A stretch of DNA of 21,397 bases from DAOVRL01 sp964459805 (GTDB lineage: Bacteria; Planctomycetota; Phycisphaerae; Sedimentisphaerales; Anaerobacaceae). The notes beneath the pieces were generated by a model, which was not told the DNA's origin, made no database searches, and was given only the letters and a program-made list of their open reading frames with translations. The stretch spans positions 1 to 21,397 of the forward strand of contig CAYWOD010000033.1 in the NCBI GenBank assembly GCA_964459805.1. Direction: 5' to 3'. The number at the start of each line of letters is the position of its first letter. Positions within the stretch are counted from its first letter, which is position 1. The position numbers were made by a program, and so were the translations under genes. Shown here in pieces: positions 7,134 to 14,410 of the stretch.

Positions 7134-7184
7134 GTGCGCAGCAATAGTCTGGCCGAAAAAGCCGATTTTGTCACGGAAGAATAA
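7134..7184 (+). CDS. Second leader micro-ORF, 16 codons, in phase with the downstream gene
   Basis: GTG at 7134 lies six bases after an AAAGGGG and encodes MRSNSLAEKADFVTEE before TAA at 7182. It is in the same phase as the PEP-CTERM gene at 7206, separated by the stop and seven sense codons. It may only be a chance ORF. Its interest lies in its SD and its position between the first micro-ORF and a gene whose own SD is poor. Confidence 0.25.
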   Translation: MRSNSLAEKADFVTEE

Positions 7185-7205
7185 GCCGCTGAAAAGAACA
7201 AGAAA

Positions 7206-7853
7206 ATGTTCAAGAACCCAATCATTATACTATTGATCCCCGCCATGCTGTTAACGGCGTCCGTGGCCGGAGCGACTACTATTGTCAAGTTGACATCTCC
7301 CGCAGACTTCATTTACTCCGGAACGATCATTGACTTCGATGATGGACCGGACAGAGCAGTTGCCAACAATCGCTATCTTGCTCAGGGGGTCGCGTTCTCA
7401 AGAGACGACGGCTTTGGCATAGCACTTTACGATTGGCAATCCTTAGGGCAAGTTACAACTTCACCTGCGAATGTTCTGGCAACAATCAAATTTGGTAGTG
7501 CGCCTTTTTGGGCCATGCACGTCAACGCGACATTCTCATCGCCGATTTTCGAGTTAGGCGCGTTTTTTGGAAACGACCAAAATGGTGCAGATTTTTCGCA
7601 GATGACCCTTTCGGCCTTTGCCGACAACGGTTCATTATTGGGTTCGGTTACAGTGCCAACCAATAATAACACCAGTGTTGACCAGTTCATTGGTTTGCGA
7701 AGTGACGTACCATTCTCTTCGGCGCGATTCGAACAAAACGGCAACTGGTATCCCCTCTGCATCGACGATATGACCTTTGCGGTCCCCGAACCGGCCTCAA
7801 TCGTGCTGCTCGGCCTCGGCGGGCTGGCTTTATTTAGAAAACGAACGACATAG
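7206..7853 (+). CDS. Secreted PEP-CTERM sorting-domain protein
   Basis: A 215-residue exported protein. An N-terminal signal peptide (hydrophobic IIILLIPAMLLTASVAGA, likely cleaved near residue 23) precedes a polar, beta-rich body (about 25-190) of unknown fold. The C-terminus has the PEP-CTERM signal: VPEPASIVLLGLGGLALF, then RKR. In this system an exosortase recognises the PEP motif and removes the tail, usually linking the product to surface or extracellular-matrix material (family knowledge); no exosortase lies in the window. Asp-rich motifs (DFDDGPDR) could bind a cation, which is inference. The ATG at 7206 has a weak SD (AAGAACAAG) despite the strong promoter upstream. The gene stands alone and converges on accD, with 7 bases between the stops. 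Confidence 0.88.
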   Translation: MFKNPIIILLIPAMLLTASVAGATTIVKLTSPADFIYSGTIIDFDDGPDRAVANNRYLAQGVAFSRDDGFGIALYDWQSLGQVTTSPANVLATIKFGSAPFWAMHVNATFSSPIFELGAFFGNDQNGADFSQMTLSAFADNGSLLGSVTVPTNNNTSVDQFIGLRSDVPFSSARFEQNGNWYPLCIDDMTFAVPEPASIVLLGLGGLALFRKRTT

Positions 7854-7868
7854 AAATTCATTATTTCT
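7852..7868. terminator. Weak AT-rich hairpin between convergent genes
   Basis: AGAAAT - TCATT - ATTTCT is a perfect 6-bp stem with a 5-base loop spanning the stops of the PEP-CTERM gene and accD. It is the only candidate bidirectional terminator here. It is AT-rich and lacks a clear T-run, so termination is tentative. Confidence 0.25.
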
Positions 7869-8718
7869 GGCAGTAGTCGATTAGTCGGGCGATTTCGCTG
7901 CGGAGGTCTTTTCGGTGGACGATCATATCGACGAAGCCGTGCTCTAACATAAACTCAGCCGTCTGGAAGCCCTCAGGCAGCTCGACCTTTATCGTCTCGG
8001 CAATCGTGCGAGGCCCTGCAAAGCCGATCAGCGCCCCCGGCTCGGCTATCATACAATCGCCCAACGTCGCAAAGCTCGCGGTCACGCCGCCGGTGGTCGG
8101 GTCCGTCAGGACGGATATGAAAAGCCCGCCGGCCTCATCCAGCTTGGCCAGCGCCGCCGAGGTCTTGGCCATCTGGCCTAATGAGACCACGCCCTCGTGC
8201 ATTCTTGCCCCTCCGGAGCAGCAGACCGCCACTAACGGCAGCTTCTCGGCTATCGCCGTCTCAGCAGCCGTGCAGAACTTCTCGCCCACCACGAAGCCCA
8301 TCGAGCCCATCAAGAAATTCGGATCCATCACCGCTAAAATAACACCCCTGCCCTTGATAAAGGCCTTGCCTATCAGCATCGCCTCTTTGGCGCCCGATTT
8401 CTTCCGGTCGTCCTTGAGCCGCTGCTTATACGTCGTACCCCTGAACTTGAAACCCAGCGGATCACTGCTGGTCAGATCGTCCAGAATCTCCTGGAAGGAC
8501 TCCTCATCCACGAGATACCTGATTCGGACATCCGCCCCAATCCGAAAATGGTGATTGCACCCGGGGCAGACGTTAAAGTTCTTCTCCACAGTGCTCTTAT
8601 AAAGCATGTGCTCGCAGCCCGGGCACCGCACCCAGAGCCCCTCGGGCATCTCGCGACGCGGCTTGAGAGAAAAACCGTTCCACTTGGACTTTGCCTTTTT
8701 GCCCATATCAACCCACAT
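7861..8718 (-). CDS. accD: Acetyl-CoA carboxylase carboxyltransferase subunit beta
   Basis: Beta subunit of the carboxyltransferase that, with AccA, moves CO2 from carboxybiotin to acetyl-CoA, the first committed step of fatty-acid synthesis. The 285 residues show the N-terminal Zn ribbon (C32-P-G-C35, C51-P-G-C54) followed by a crotonase-fold domain with CCSGGARMHEGVVSLGQMAK, LTDPTTGGVTASFA and GFAGPRTIAETI. Two starts are possible: ATG at 8718 after GGGGG with short spacing, and ATG at 8706 (MGKKAKSKWNGF), closer to usual family N-termini. rpe lies upstream on the same strand, about 157 bases away, with a potential hairpin between. accA is not in the window. Confidence 0.97.
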   Translation of the reverse strand: MWVDMGKKAKSKWNGFSLKPRREMPEGLWVRCPGCEHMLYKSTVEKNFNVCPGCNHHFRIGADVRIRYLVDEESFQEILDDLTSSDPLGFKFRGTTYKQRLKDDRKKSGAKEAMLIGKAFIKGRGVILAVMDPNFLMGSMGFVVGEKFCTAAETAIAEKLPLVAVCCSGGARMHEGVVSLGQMAKTSAALAKLDEAGGLFISVLTDPTTGGVTASFATLGDCMIAEPGALIGFAGPRTIAETIKVELPEGFQTAEFMLEHGFVDMIVHRKDLRSEIARLIDYCQK

Positions 8719-8726
8719 TTACCCCC

Positions 8727-8801
8727 GCACCAATTGTCCACCGATAAAAGACCCGTGCCTGTACCCGGCCTGAAACGCCACGGTTCGTATCCAATTGGTG
8801 C
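8727..8801. repeat. Inverted repeat bracketing a 55-base loop in the accD leader
   Basis: GCACCAATTG (8727-8736) is a perfect 10-bp inverted match to CAATTGGTGC (8792-8801). Nested inside, CCGTG (8753-8757) pairs with CACGG (about 8777-8782). On the minus strand the 3' arm ends directly against the GGGGG preceding accD, so folding could occlude or expose the accD start. Total size resembles a tRNA, but the D and T arms do not form. Function is unknown. Confidence 0.45.
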
Positions 8802-8875
8802 AGGGTTCCTATACACAAACCCGGATCGACCGAGTCACAATTGTATCAAGAATCTGTCGAGATAGCCACGAAAAG

Positions 8876-9541
8876 TTACCGGCATCCTTGCCGAATCGCG
8901 TTTATAGCGGCAATACGGTCGGTTTTTGTAAAAATCGCGTTGCCGGCAACAAGCGTGTCGGCGCCGTATGCAACCACTGTCGGCGCAGTTTCAGCGTCTA
9001 TCCCGCCATCGACCTCCACCCGCACATCGGAGCCGACAATCTCCCTGACCGCAATCACCTTCTTCGCCGCCTCAGGCAGGAACTTCTGGGCCCCAAAGCC
9101 CGGGTGCACCGTCATCACCAGAACCATATCGCAAATCGGCGCAACGGCCTCAATCTGCTCGACCGGCGTCTCGGGATTGAGGCATATACCGGCAGTGCAG
9201 CCCAATTCGTGCAGCCTCTCGATCAATTCCCGCGGCTCATCAGCGGCTTCGATGTGAAACGTTATATGGTCGGCGCCCGCCTCTGCGAAACGCTCGGCAT
9301 ATTTGCCGGGCTCGGATATCATCAAATGGCTGTCGAAAACCAGCTCGCTGTGCTTGCGGAGCTTGGCGATTACCGGCGGGCCAATCGTGATATTCGGGAC
9401 GAAGTGGCCGTCCATCACATCCAGATGCACCATCTTAACGCCCGCCGAGGCAACCACCGCTATCTCATCGGCTAACCTGGCAAAATCCGCGCTCAATATC
9501 GACGGCGCAATCTCAATTGTCCCTGCCTTCGGTAATCGCAT
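8876..9541 (-). CDS. rpe: Ribulose-phosphate 3-epimerase
   Basis: TIM-barrel metal-dependent enzyme interconverting ribulose-5-phosphate and xylulose-5-phosphate in the pentose phosphate pathway. Conserved features are the start of the barrel (IAPSILSADF), metal ligands in HLDVMDGHFVPN and DSHLM, the phosphate-binding loop MTVHPGFGAQKF and the catalytic aspartate in EVDGGI. Length is about 221 residues, normal for the family. ATG at 9541 is chosen; TTG at 9550 is an alternative, and neither has a well-placed SD (AGGCGG lies nine bases before the ATG). It precedes accD on the same strand and is divergent from the SurA-like gene. It could be co-transcribed with accD. Confidence 0.96.
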   Translation of the reverse strand: MRLPKAGTIEIAPSILSADFARLADEIAVVASAGVKMVHLDVMDGHFVPNITIGPPVIAKLRKHSELVFDSHLMISEPGKYAERFAEAGADHITFHIEAADEPRELIERLHELGCTAGICLNPETPVEQIEAVAPICDMVLVMTVHPGFGAQKFLPEAAKKVIAVREIVGSDVRVEVDGGIDAETAPTVVAYGADTLVAGNAIFTKTDRIAAINAIRQGCR

Positions 9542-9550
9542 TCCTGTCAA

Positions 9551-9789
9551 CCGCCTGCTATCGACCCTTCCACAATATGCACAAATCTATATCCCACAAT
9601 AACTTAAAAGAACCACCGACAAAAGCTCAACACACATCGCCCGCGCAGATTCAGGGCTGCGTCGGCACAACAGTTACGCAAAGGCCCCTGCAAATCAAAA
9701 CGCCCCGGCCAAAGCCTGCCCCGGGTATCATACCGAGATTCACTGCCTATGGCAACGATTAAGTCAGTCTGCCCGGCGGGCTATTTTTC
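9551..9789. other. Intergenic region between divergent rpe and the SurA-like gene
   Basis: About 240 bases with no supported gene. GCCC-GGC-GGGC at about 9771-9781 is followed by a T-rich stretch and could be a small hairpin, but no plus-strand gene lies upstream to terminate. A second GC-rich patch (CCCCGGCC and CCCCGGG) lies near 9701-9725. No convincing rpe promoter was identified on the minus strand. Confidence 0.4.
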
Positions 9790-9817
9790 TTGCAAAGCTC
9801 GCGAGGCGTACTATACT
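9790..9817 (+). promoter_or_regulatory. Probable promoter of the SurA-like gene cassette
   Basis: TTGCAA (9790-9795), a 16-base spacer and TATACT (9812-9817), 45 bases before the ATG at 9863. The -35 matches 5/6 and the -10 matches 5/6. The position suits the three-gene plus-strand cassette. Confidence 0.6.
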
Positions 9818-9862
9818 TTGGAGCTTTGAGCTCGATACGAGCAGCAGATTTGGAGCACGTGT

Positions 9863-12103
9863 ATGAGTTTGGTCAAGTGGTTTCGAAAGAATAACAAGAA
9901 AGTAATGGCCGTTGTGGTCATCGTCATAATGTTCGGCTTTGTCGGGGGCTCGTATCTCTCAAGGCTTGGACAGAGAGGGCCCCGCCCCGCCGAGACAGTG
10001 GCATACTTCCTTGATAACAAAAAGATAACAAACTACGATTTGGGCCTGGCTCAGCAGGAGCTTGACATCCTCAGGACGCTGCGTGCCGACAGGCTGCTGC
10101 AAGCCCAGGATATGCACGGTATTCTATTGGCCGAGTTGCTATTTACCGAGCAGGCAGGCCGCGGAGCATCACCCATTATAGTAAATCACATTAGACGGAC
10201 CATAGCACAGAACCAGTACAGAATCAGCAACAAGGACATCGCCGATATGTACAAACGCTCGGTCCTGTCCACGGCCTACTGGGTGCTGCTCAAAAACGAA
10301 GCCCGGCGCGCAGGCGTCAGGGTGGCACAGACCGATGCCGGAAGATTGCTGGCAAGCGCGATACCGCAGCTTTACGAAGGCGCCACCTACGCACTGCTAA
10401 TCGGACGGCTCGTAAAGACCGGAACATCGCAAAAACAAATACTTGCGACATTCGGCGACCTGGTGGCCGTATTGCAGTACGCCCACCTGATATGCTCAAA
10501 CGAAAATGTCACTATACGCCAGATAATGCACACAGCCGCCCAGGAAAATGAAACCATCGACATCGAGTTCGTGAAATTCGACGCGGAAGTCTTTGGCAAG
10601 ACTCAGCCTCAGCCGGCCGAAGACAAGATGATCGAGCATTTCAATAAATACAAAGGGTTTATGCCTTCGGCCGTAAGTACCGAAAATCCCTACGGCTTCG
10701 GATACAAGCTGCACGACAGAGTCCGGCTCGAATACATCGCCGTCAAACTCGATGATATCGAATCGATTGTTACCCCGCCGACACACGAAGAGACGGAAGG
10801 ATACTACCAAAAGAATAAGACGCTGTTCACCGAACAGGTATCCTCAGACCCTAACGACCCCAATTCACCGCTCACCGAGAGGACCAAAAGCTATGCCGAG
10901 GTAGTGGATATAATAACAGCGGGGCTCCTCAAAGACAAAATAAACTCCAAAGCAGAAAGCATACTCCAGCAGGCCAAGACGCTGACCGAGCCCAATCTCG
11001 TGGGCACGGACCTTGAGCTTGAGCAGCTCACGTCGGAGCAGTTCAGGGAAAAGGCCGGCGATTATGAAACCGCCGTGGAGCAGTTAAGCAAAGAGCACAA
11101 CGTAAAGATATATACCGGTCAAACGGGCCTGCTTAATCCAGCCGAGATGCAAACGGATGAATATCTTGGCATGCTGTCGGTCCGCGGCTCCGGCAACTTT
11201 CCGATCAGCCTGACCCAGATCGTATTCGCCGTCGATGAGCTGGCAGCCAGTGAGCTCGGGCCCTTCGACGCTCCGACCCCTAAGATGTATGAAAACATCG
11301 GCCCGGCCAAAGACCCGTTCGCCGGCTCGCGGACTCGGTTCAGCGACAGCTCCGAACAAATAATGGCGGTCGTACGCCTTACCGAGGCGATAAAGGAATG
11401 CGAGCCGAACAGCATCGACGAAACCTTCGGCACTCACTCTTTCATCTTCGACCCAAACCGCACCGACGAGAAGCGCGACATCTACTCGGTAAGAGAAAAA
11501 GTCACCGAAAACCTCAAGAAACTTGCCGCCATAGATACCACCAAAACCAAAGCCGAAGAGTTCATCAGCCTGGCCGCACGGACAAGCTGGGAAACCGCAC
11601 TTGATAGGTTTAACGAGCTTTACGGAGAGCAGGCAAAAGAAGACCCAAACGACCCCAACGTGTTCAAGCTCGATTACCTCAACGCGCTGAGCAGAGTCTC
11701 GGGTATTCGGCTCAAAACGTTGGCCATCCAGAATCAGGGCAACCCCGCGGCACAATTCTTCCTCAATCAGGTCAAACTGGAAAGACAATTCACCGACAAG
11801 CTCTACGCCCTCGTACCCGGCGACAGCAACACACCGGACGTTATGCCGCTGGTTCTGGGATTCGAGCCCGAGATGAGTTTCTTCTGTATAAAAAATATCT
11901 CAGTGAAAAAACTCTGGAAGGAAGATTTCGATAGAATCAAGCCCACCCGCTTCCGGCGGGAAGATATCATCCAGTTCCAGAGCCTTGCGCCGGTCCACTT
12001 CAACCCGGAAAACATATTGAAACGTATGAAATTCAGGTTCGCCGAGGCTGATGACAGAGCGACCGATGCCAACGCTCCCCCAGAACCGGAGGCAGCTACG
12101 TAA
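9863..12103 (+). CDS. Membrane-anchored SurA/PpiD-like chaperone
   Basis: A 746-residue protein. A basic N-terminus (KWFRKNNKK) precedes one transmembrane helix (about 14-32), leaving a large domain outside the cytoplasmic membrane, as in PpiD. Residues about 45-230 are helical with the alternating character of SurA N-terminal chaperone domains. A segment about 285-325 (RVRLEYIAVKL, then THEETEGYYQKNKTLF) matches the pattern joining SurA/PpiD chaperone and PPIase regions. A clear parvulin active site is not visible; the matching region (about 395-510) is very degenerate, so chaperoning without isomerase activity is likely (inference). Two acidic DPNDPN motifs sit at 329-334 and 594-599. The ATG has TTGGAG seven bases upstream. 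The stop overlaps the next start (TAATG). Likely role: folding of secreted or outer-membrane proteins. Confidence 0.75.
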   Translation: MSLVKWFRKNNKKVMAVVVIVIMFGFVGGSYLSRLGQRGPRPAETVAYFLDNKKITNYDLGLAQQELDILRTLRADRLLQAQDMHGILLAELLFTEQAGRGASPIIVNHIRRTIAQNQYRISNKDIADMYKRSVLSTAYWVLLKNEARRAGVRVAQTDAGRLLASAIPQLYEGATYALLIGRLVKTGTSQKQILATFGDLVAVLQYAHLICSNENVTIRQIMHTAAQENETIDIEFVKFDAEVFGKTQPQPAEDKMIEHFNKYKGFMPSAVSTENPYGFGYKLHDRVRLEYIAVKLDDIESIVTPPTHEETEGYYQKNKTLFTEQVSSDPNDPNSPLTERTKSYAEVVDIITAGLLKDKINSKAESILQQAKTLTEPNLVGTDLELEQLTSEQFREKAGDYETAVEQLSKEHNVKIYTGQTGLLNPAEMQTDEYLGMLSVRGSGNFPISLTQIVFAVDELAASELGPFDAPTPKMYENIGPAKDPFAGSRTRFSDSSEQIMAVVRLTEAIKECEPNSIDETFGTHSFIFDPNRTDEKRDIYSVREKVTENLKKLAAIDTTKTKAEEFISLAARTSWETALDRFNELYGEQAKEDPNDPNVFKLDYLNALSRVSGIRLKTLAIQNQGNPAAQFFLNQVKLERQFTDKLYALVPGDSNTPDVMPLVLGFEPEMSFFCIKNISVKKLWKEDFDRIKPTRFRREDIIQFQSLAPVHFNPENILKRMKFRFAEADDRATDANAPPEPEAAT

Positions 12104-12504
12104 TGCCGGCTCACGCAAAAGACAAGCACGTTGTGTTTCTGCTCATTGTGGGACTGCTGGCCTGGCTGATCCCCGGCGCCGGTCACTTCATCATCAAAGA
12201 AAAGCGGCGCGCGATAATCATATTTGTAACCATTGTCCTGACTTTCGCCGTTGGCCTGTACGTCGGCTCAATCGGGGTTATTAACCCCGTCACGGCAAAG
12301 CTGGCATACGCGGCACAAATTATGAATTCGCCGATGGTCGCCGCTATCGGACGATTCACGGTAAAGGCCGGGTACTCCGTCTTCGGAAAGCCCAACGAAG
12401 TCGGACAGATATACACGAGCATCGCCGGGCTCCTGAACCTCTTATGTATCGTCAACGCAGTCTATTTAGCTCATCTGCACAAAACCCAACCCGCCGGAGA
12501 ATGA
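12103..12504 (+). CDS. Small multi-pass membrane protein, TM2-like motif
   Basis: A 133-residue protein with about four hydrophobic segments (about 10-26, 37-60, 75-90, 105-125). The first two flank a turn reading IPGAGHFIIKEKRRAII, which resembles the PG-x-G-x-(F/H)-x-x-x-(K/R)-(K/R) turn of TM2-like proteins. No catalytic motif is seen. The start overlaps the preceding SurA-like stop as TAATG, so the two are translationally coupled and probably act in the same envelope process. The next gene starts two bases after its stop. Function is unknown. Confidence 0.8.
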   Translation: MPAHAKDKHVVFLLIVGLLAWLIPGAGHFIIKEKRRAIIIFVTIVLTFAVGLYVGSIGVINPVTAKLAYAAQIMNSPMVAAIGRFTVKAGYSVFGKPNEVGQIYTSIAGLLNLLCIVNAVYLAHLHKTQPAGE

Positions 12505-12505
12505 A

Positions 12506-12754
12506 ATGTCGGTAATAACCGCCTTTGCAATCGCAACCTTCACTATGCCGGAGAGGATCGGCGTGGATGCGCCGGGCATTCTCTGGCTGCTGCCGTTGGC
12601 CGCTTCCATAACCGTCGTCTATAAAGCAACAAAGCTACAAAAAATAAAAGCCGCCAACTTCATCAAAGAATCGACGATCCTCTTCGGCTCAATCGTCGTC
12701 TTTATGGCTATAACCGCCTTGGTGCTCCTCGCCCTGTCATGGCTGGTTACGTAG
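12506..12754 (+). CDS. Small two-helix membrane protein
   Basis: An 82-residue protein with two strong hydrophobic segments (about 22-38 and 57-80) separated by a basic loop (YKATKLQKIKAANFIKES). This predicts a cytoplasmic loop with both ends outside, by the positive-inside rule. The ATG is preceded by GGAG at good spacing, inside the end of the preceding gene, and two bases separate the genes. It completes the plus-strand cassette with the SurA-like protein. No family was recognised. The close packing suggests a small accessory subunit of an envelope complex (inference). Confidence 0.75.
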   Translation: MSVITAFAIATFTMPERIGVDAPGILWLLPLAASITVVYKATKLQKIKAANFIKESTILFGSIVVFMAITALVLLALSWLVT

Positions 12755-12785
12755 TGACCGTCCCCTCCCGGCGCCGTTGCCCATT

Positions 12786-13499
12786 TTAGCCCTCATCCTC
12801 CGGTGACGAAGTCTTTGTGAGCAAACCCAGCTCAACAAGTGCGTTGAAAGCCGCCTTCTGCTCGGCCTCTTTTTTGTTGGACCCCCACGCGCTAGGAAAA
12901 TGCCGCTCCCCCAGAATAACCTCCAGCTCAAAGCACTTATCATGGTCGGGTCCTTTTTCATCAAGCAGCACATACACAGGTGTCGTATTGAACCGCTCCT
13001 GGGCGTACTGCTGGAGCACGGATTTGAAATTGCCCTGCGACTGTTCGGCGTCGGCGTGTTCAATGAGCGATCCAAAGCTCCTGAGCACGAAACTGCTCAC
13101 AACGTCGTAGCCGCCGTCAATGTAAATCGCTGCGATAACGGCCTCAAATACGCCTGCTGCAAGCGAGCCCGCCAACGCCCGGCTGGAGACCATGCCTTTG
13201 CCTACTTTCAAAAATCTGTGCAGCCCGATATCCCTGCAAAGACGCGAGCACGTCTCACGCGAGACGAGCATGCTCTTTATCTTCGTTAAGTCCCCCTCTA
13301 AATAATCGGAGAACCGCTCGAAAAGAAGCCGGCAGATGATCAAATCCAAAACGGCGTCACCCAGAAACTCCAGCCGTTCATTACTCAAAAGACGATTCTC
13401 GACCGAAGAGGAATGCCGCAACGCAGTGGCCAAAAGCTCCCTGTCGGAGAATTGATAACCTATTATCTGCTCTACTTGCCGCAGAGTTTCTTCATCCAT
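12786..13499 (-). CDS. rnc: Ribonuclease III with a substituted catalytic Asp
   Basis: Double-strand-specific RNase for rRNA and mRNA processing. The 237 residues comprise a catalytic domain (about 1-150) and a C-terminal double-stranded RNA-binding domain (about 157-226, ending GSNKKEAEQKAAFNALVEL). The signature NERLEFLGDAVL (40-51) gives E41, E44 and D48. The second metal-binding block reads SLAAGVFEAVIAAIYIDGG. Aligned without gaps to E. coli SILADTVEALIGG, the position of D114 is G116 here, while the E117 equivalent (E119) is kept. The ATG at 13499 has a weak AGGG upstream. It converges on the small membrane protein gene, 31 bases between stops. The family call is certain; whether catalysis is altered is open. 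Confidence 0.96.
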   Translation of the reverse strand: MDEETLRQVEQIIGYQFSDRELLATALRHSSSVENRLLSNERLEFLGDAVLDLIICRLLFERFSDYLEGDLTKIKSMLVSRETCSRLCRDIGLHRFLKVGKGMVSSRALAGSLAAGVFEAVIAAIYIDGGYDVVSSFVLRSFGSLIEHADAEQSQGNFKSVLQQYAQERFNTTPVYVLLDEKGPDHDKCFELEVILGERHFPSAWGSNKKEAEQKAAFNALVELGLLTKTSSPEDEG

Positions 13500-13596
13500 T
13501 GAGTTACACCCTGATTATATGACAGCCCCGCGAGCAGATTACGAATATCGCCCTTATCAGCGATCTTCGTAGCCGGCTCAACAGGCGAACAGTTTC

Positions 13597-13625
13597 AGTA
13601 TATCGCAAATCAGATCTGCCGGCAA
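13597..13625 (-). promoter_or_regulatory. Probable rnc promoter
   Basis: On the minus strand, TTGCCG (plus coordinates 13620-13625), a 17-base spacer and TATACT (13597-13602), about 98 bases before the rnc ATG. The -35 matches 4/6 and the -10 matches 5/6. Confidence 0.5.
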
Positions 13626-13647
13626 GCACCTAAATCAGGCGCATTGC

Positions 13648-13983
13648 CTAACCGACCATCTGGAGGCTTGCCAGGGCGATAAACTTGTCGTCGGCAAGCT
13701 CGAAAATGCCCTCAAGACCTGTTACCGTGAAAATACCTTTGGTCGCCGCCGCAACGCTGCAGAAGACAAGGCGATGACCGCAGTCAACCAACAGCTTACG
13801 TAGCTTTAGCAGCTTCGAGAGACTCGATGAAGTCACAATGTCAACGCTGGAAAAATCAATCACCACGTCGCAGTCGCCTCTGTCACGAACCATTCCGGTA
13901 ACGGTCTCAAGCTCATCACCCATCTCCGGCTCCGCTGGTAAGTCCACAAGGACTATTTCTTCAGACCAATCTTGAATCCCCAT
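13648..13983 (-). CDS. STAS-domain protein (anti-sigma factor antagonist type)
   Basis: A 111-residue single-domain STAS protein. The central strand-turn-helix reads VVIDFSSVDIVTSSSLSKLL (40-59), equivalent to the SpoIIAA segment that carries the phosphorylated serine in a D-S-S-G turn. Here the turn is T51-S52-S53-S54, so Asp and Gly are replaced but one or two candidate phosphoacceptor serines remain. The C-terminal half (GHRLVFCSVAAATKGIFTVTGLEGIFEL) fits the fold. Such proteins act in partner-switching with an anti-sigma kinase and phosphatase (family knowledge), but none lies nearby. The ATG at 13983 has a strong AAGGAG six bases upstream. It appears monocistronic. Confidence 0.88.
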   Translation of the reverse strand: MGIQDWSEEIVLVDLPAEPEMGDELETVTGMVRDRGDCDVVIDFSSVDIVTSSSLSKLLKLRKLLVDCGHRLVFCSVAAATKGIFTVTGLEGIFELADDKFIALASLQMVG

Positions 13984-14211
13984 TTCAGTCTCCTTCTCAC
14001 TACAAGAGTTTTACAAGGCTTTTCAATTGTTTTATCGGCACAGCCTCGGCCCAGGTTAAGCAAAAAAAGCCACCGCGTCCCAACATGCTTGGCCCGGATA
14101 GACCTATAAGAGGCAAACGTACTCACCCTTGCGTACCTGTCCCACATTATCGGCTGACTGAAGAGGTGGATGTTTTCCTTGCCGGTTGGCTTATACCGTT
14201 ATTCCGTTGCT
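13984..14211. other. Intergenic region upstream of the STAS gene
   Basis: About 230 bases without a supported gene. On the minus strand CCAA-GCATG-TTGG followed 11 bases later by T7 (plus A-run at 14062-14068) is a weak terminator candidate, perhaps for the PHP-like fragment upstream. TTGAAA near 14018-14023 could be a -35 for the STAS gene, but no good -10 matches it. I compared the stretch with c-di-GMP, TPP and SAM riboswitch cores from memory and found no match. Confidence 0.35.
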
Positions 14212-14388
14212 TTAGAGGTTGTGATTGTGCAGGTCGCCGAAATAGACGTGATAGCCTTCGGCCTTTGGACGGTAAGAGGACTCCGACACCCTTGCGGGGA
14301 CCAAGTGCGACCACCCTAACGATGCCGGCGACAGGAACCCGGCTGTCGAGGCCCTCAAAAAATCACGCCGTGTCATTGATCTTGCCAT
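14212..14388 (-). pseudogene. N-terminal fragment of a Tat-exported PHP-like hydrolase
   Basis: The ATG at 14388 has GGAAGG four bases upstream and encodes 58 residues. The start carries a textbook twin-arginine signal (MARSMTRRDFLRASTAGFLS); the end is GYHVYFGDLHNHN followed by Leu and a stop at 14212. GDLHNHN is the first metal-binding block of PHP-type (DUF3604-like) hydrolases, which normally continue for several hundred residues after it. None of the three minus-strand frames downstream resumes such a domain before the STAS gene, so this is a 5' remnant left by deletion or recombination rather than a simple frameshift. The intact SD and signal suggest recent loss, and the fragment may still be translated. 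Confidence 0.6.
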
Positions 14389-14410
14389 TTTACCTTCCCC
14401 AATTGACCGT

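Noticed and set aside
8727..8801. Possible tRNA gene with acceptor-like ends GCACCAA/TTGGTGC and a GGTTCGTATCC segment
   Set aside because: The T stem does not pair beyond two bases, the D arm is missing and no valid anticodon stem-loop forms at the right place; kept only as an inverted repeat.
11084..11788. Minus-strand frame of 234 codons opposite the SurA-like gene
   Set aside because: The plus-strand frame has a signal anchor, SD, promoter and coupled downstream genes; the antisense frame has none of these.
13953..14147. 64-codon minus-strand frame overlapping the STAS start
   Set aside because: It runs into the STAS gene in another frame, has no SD and no recognisable domain; the STAS start has a strong SD of its own.
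14010..14150. Possible riboswitch upstream of the STAS gene
   Set aside because: Scanned by eye for c-di-GMP-I, TPP and SAM cores; isolated words such as GGGACGC occur but the conserved core order does not.
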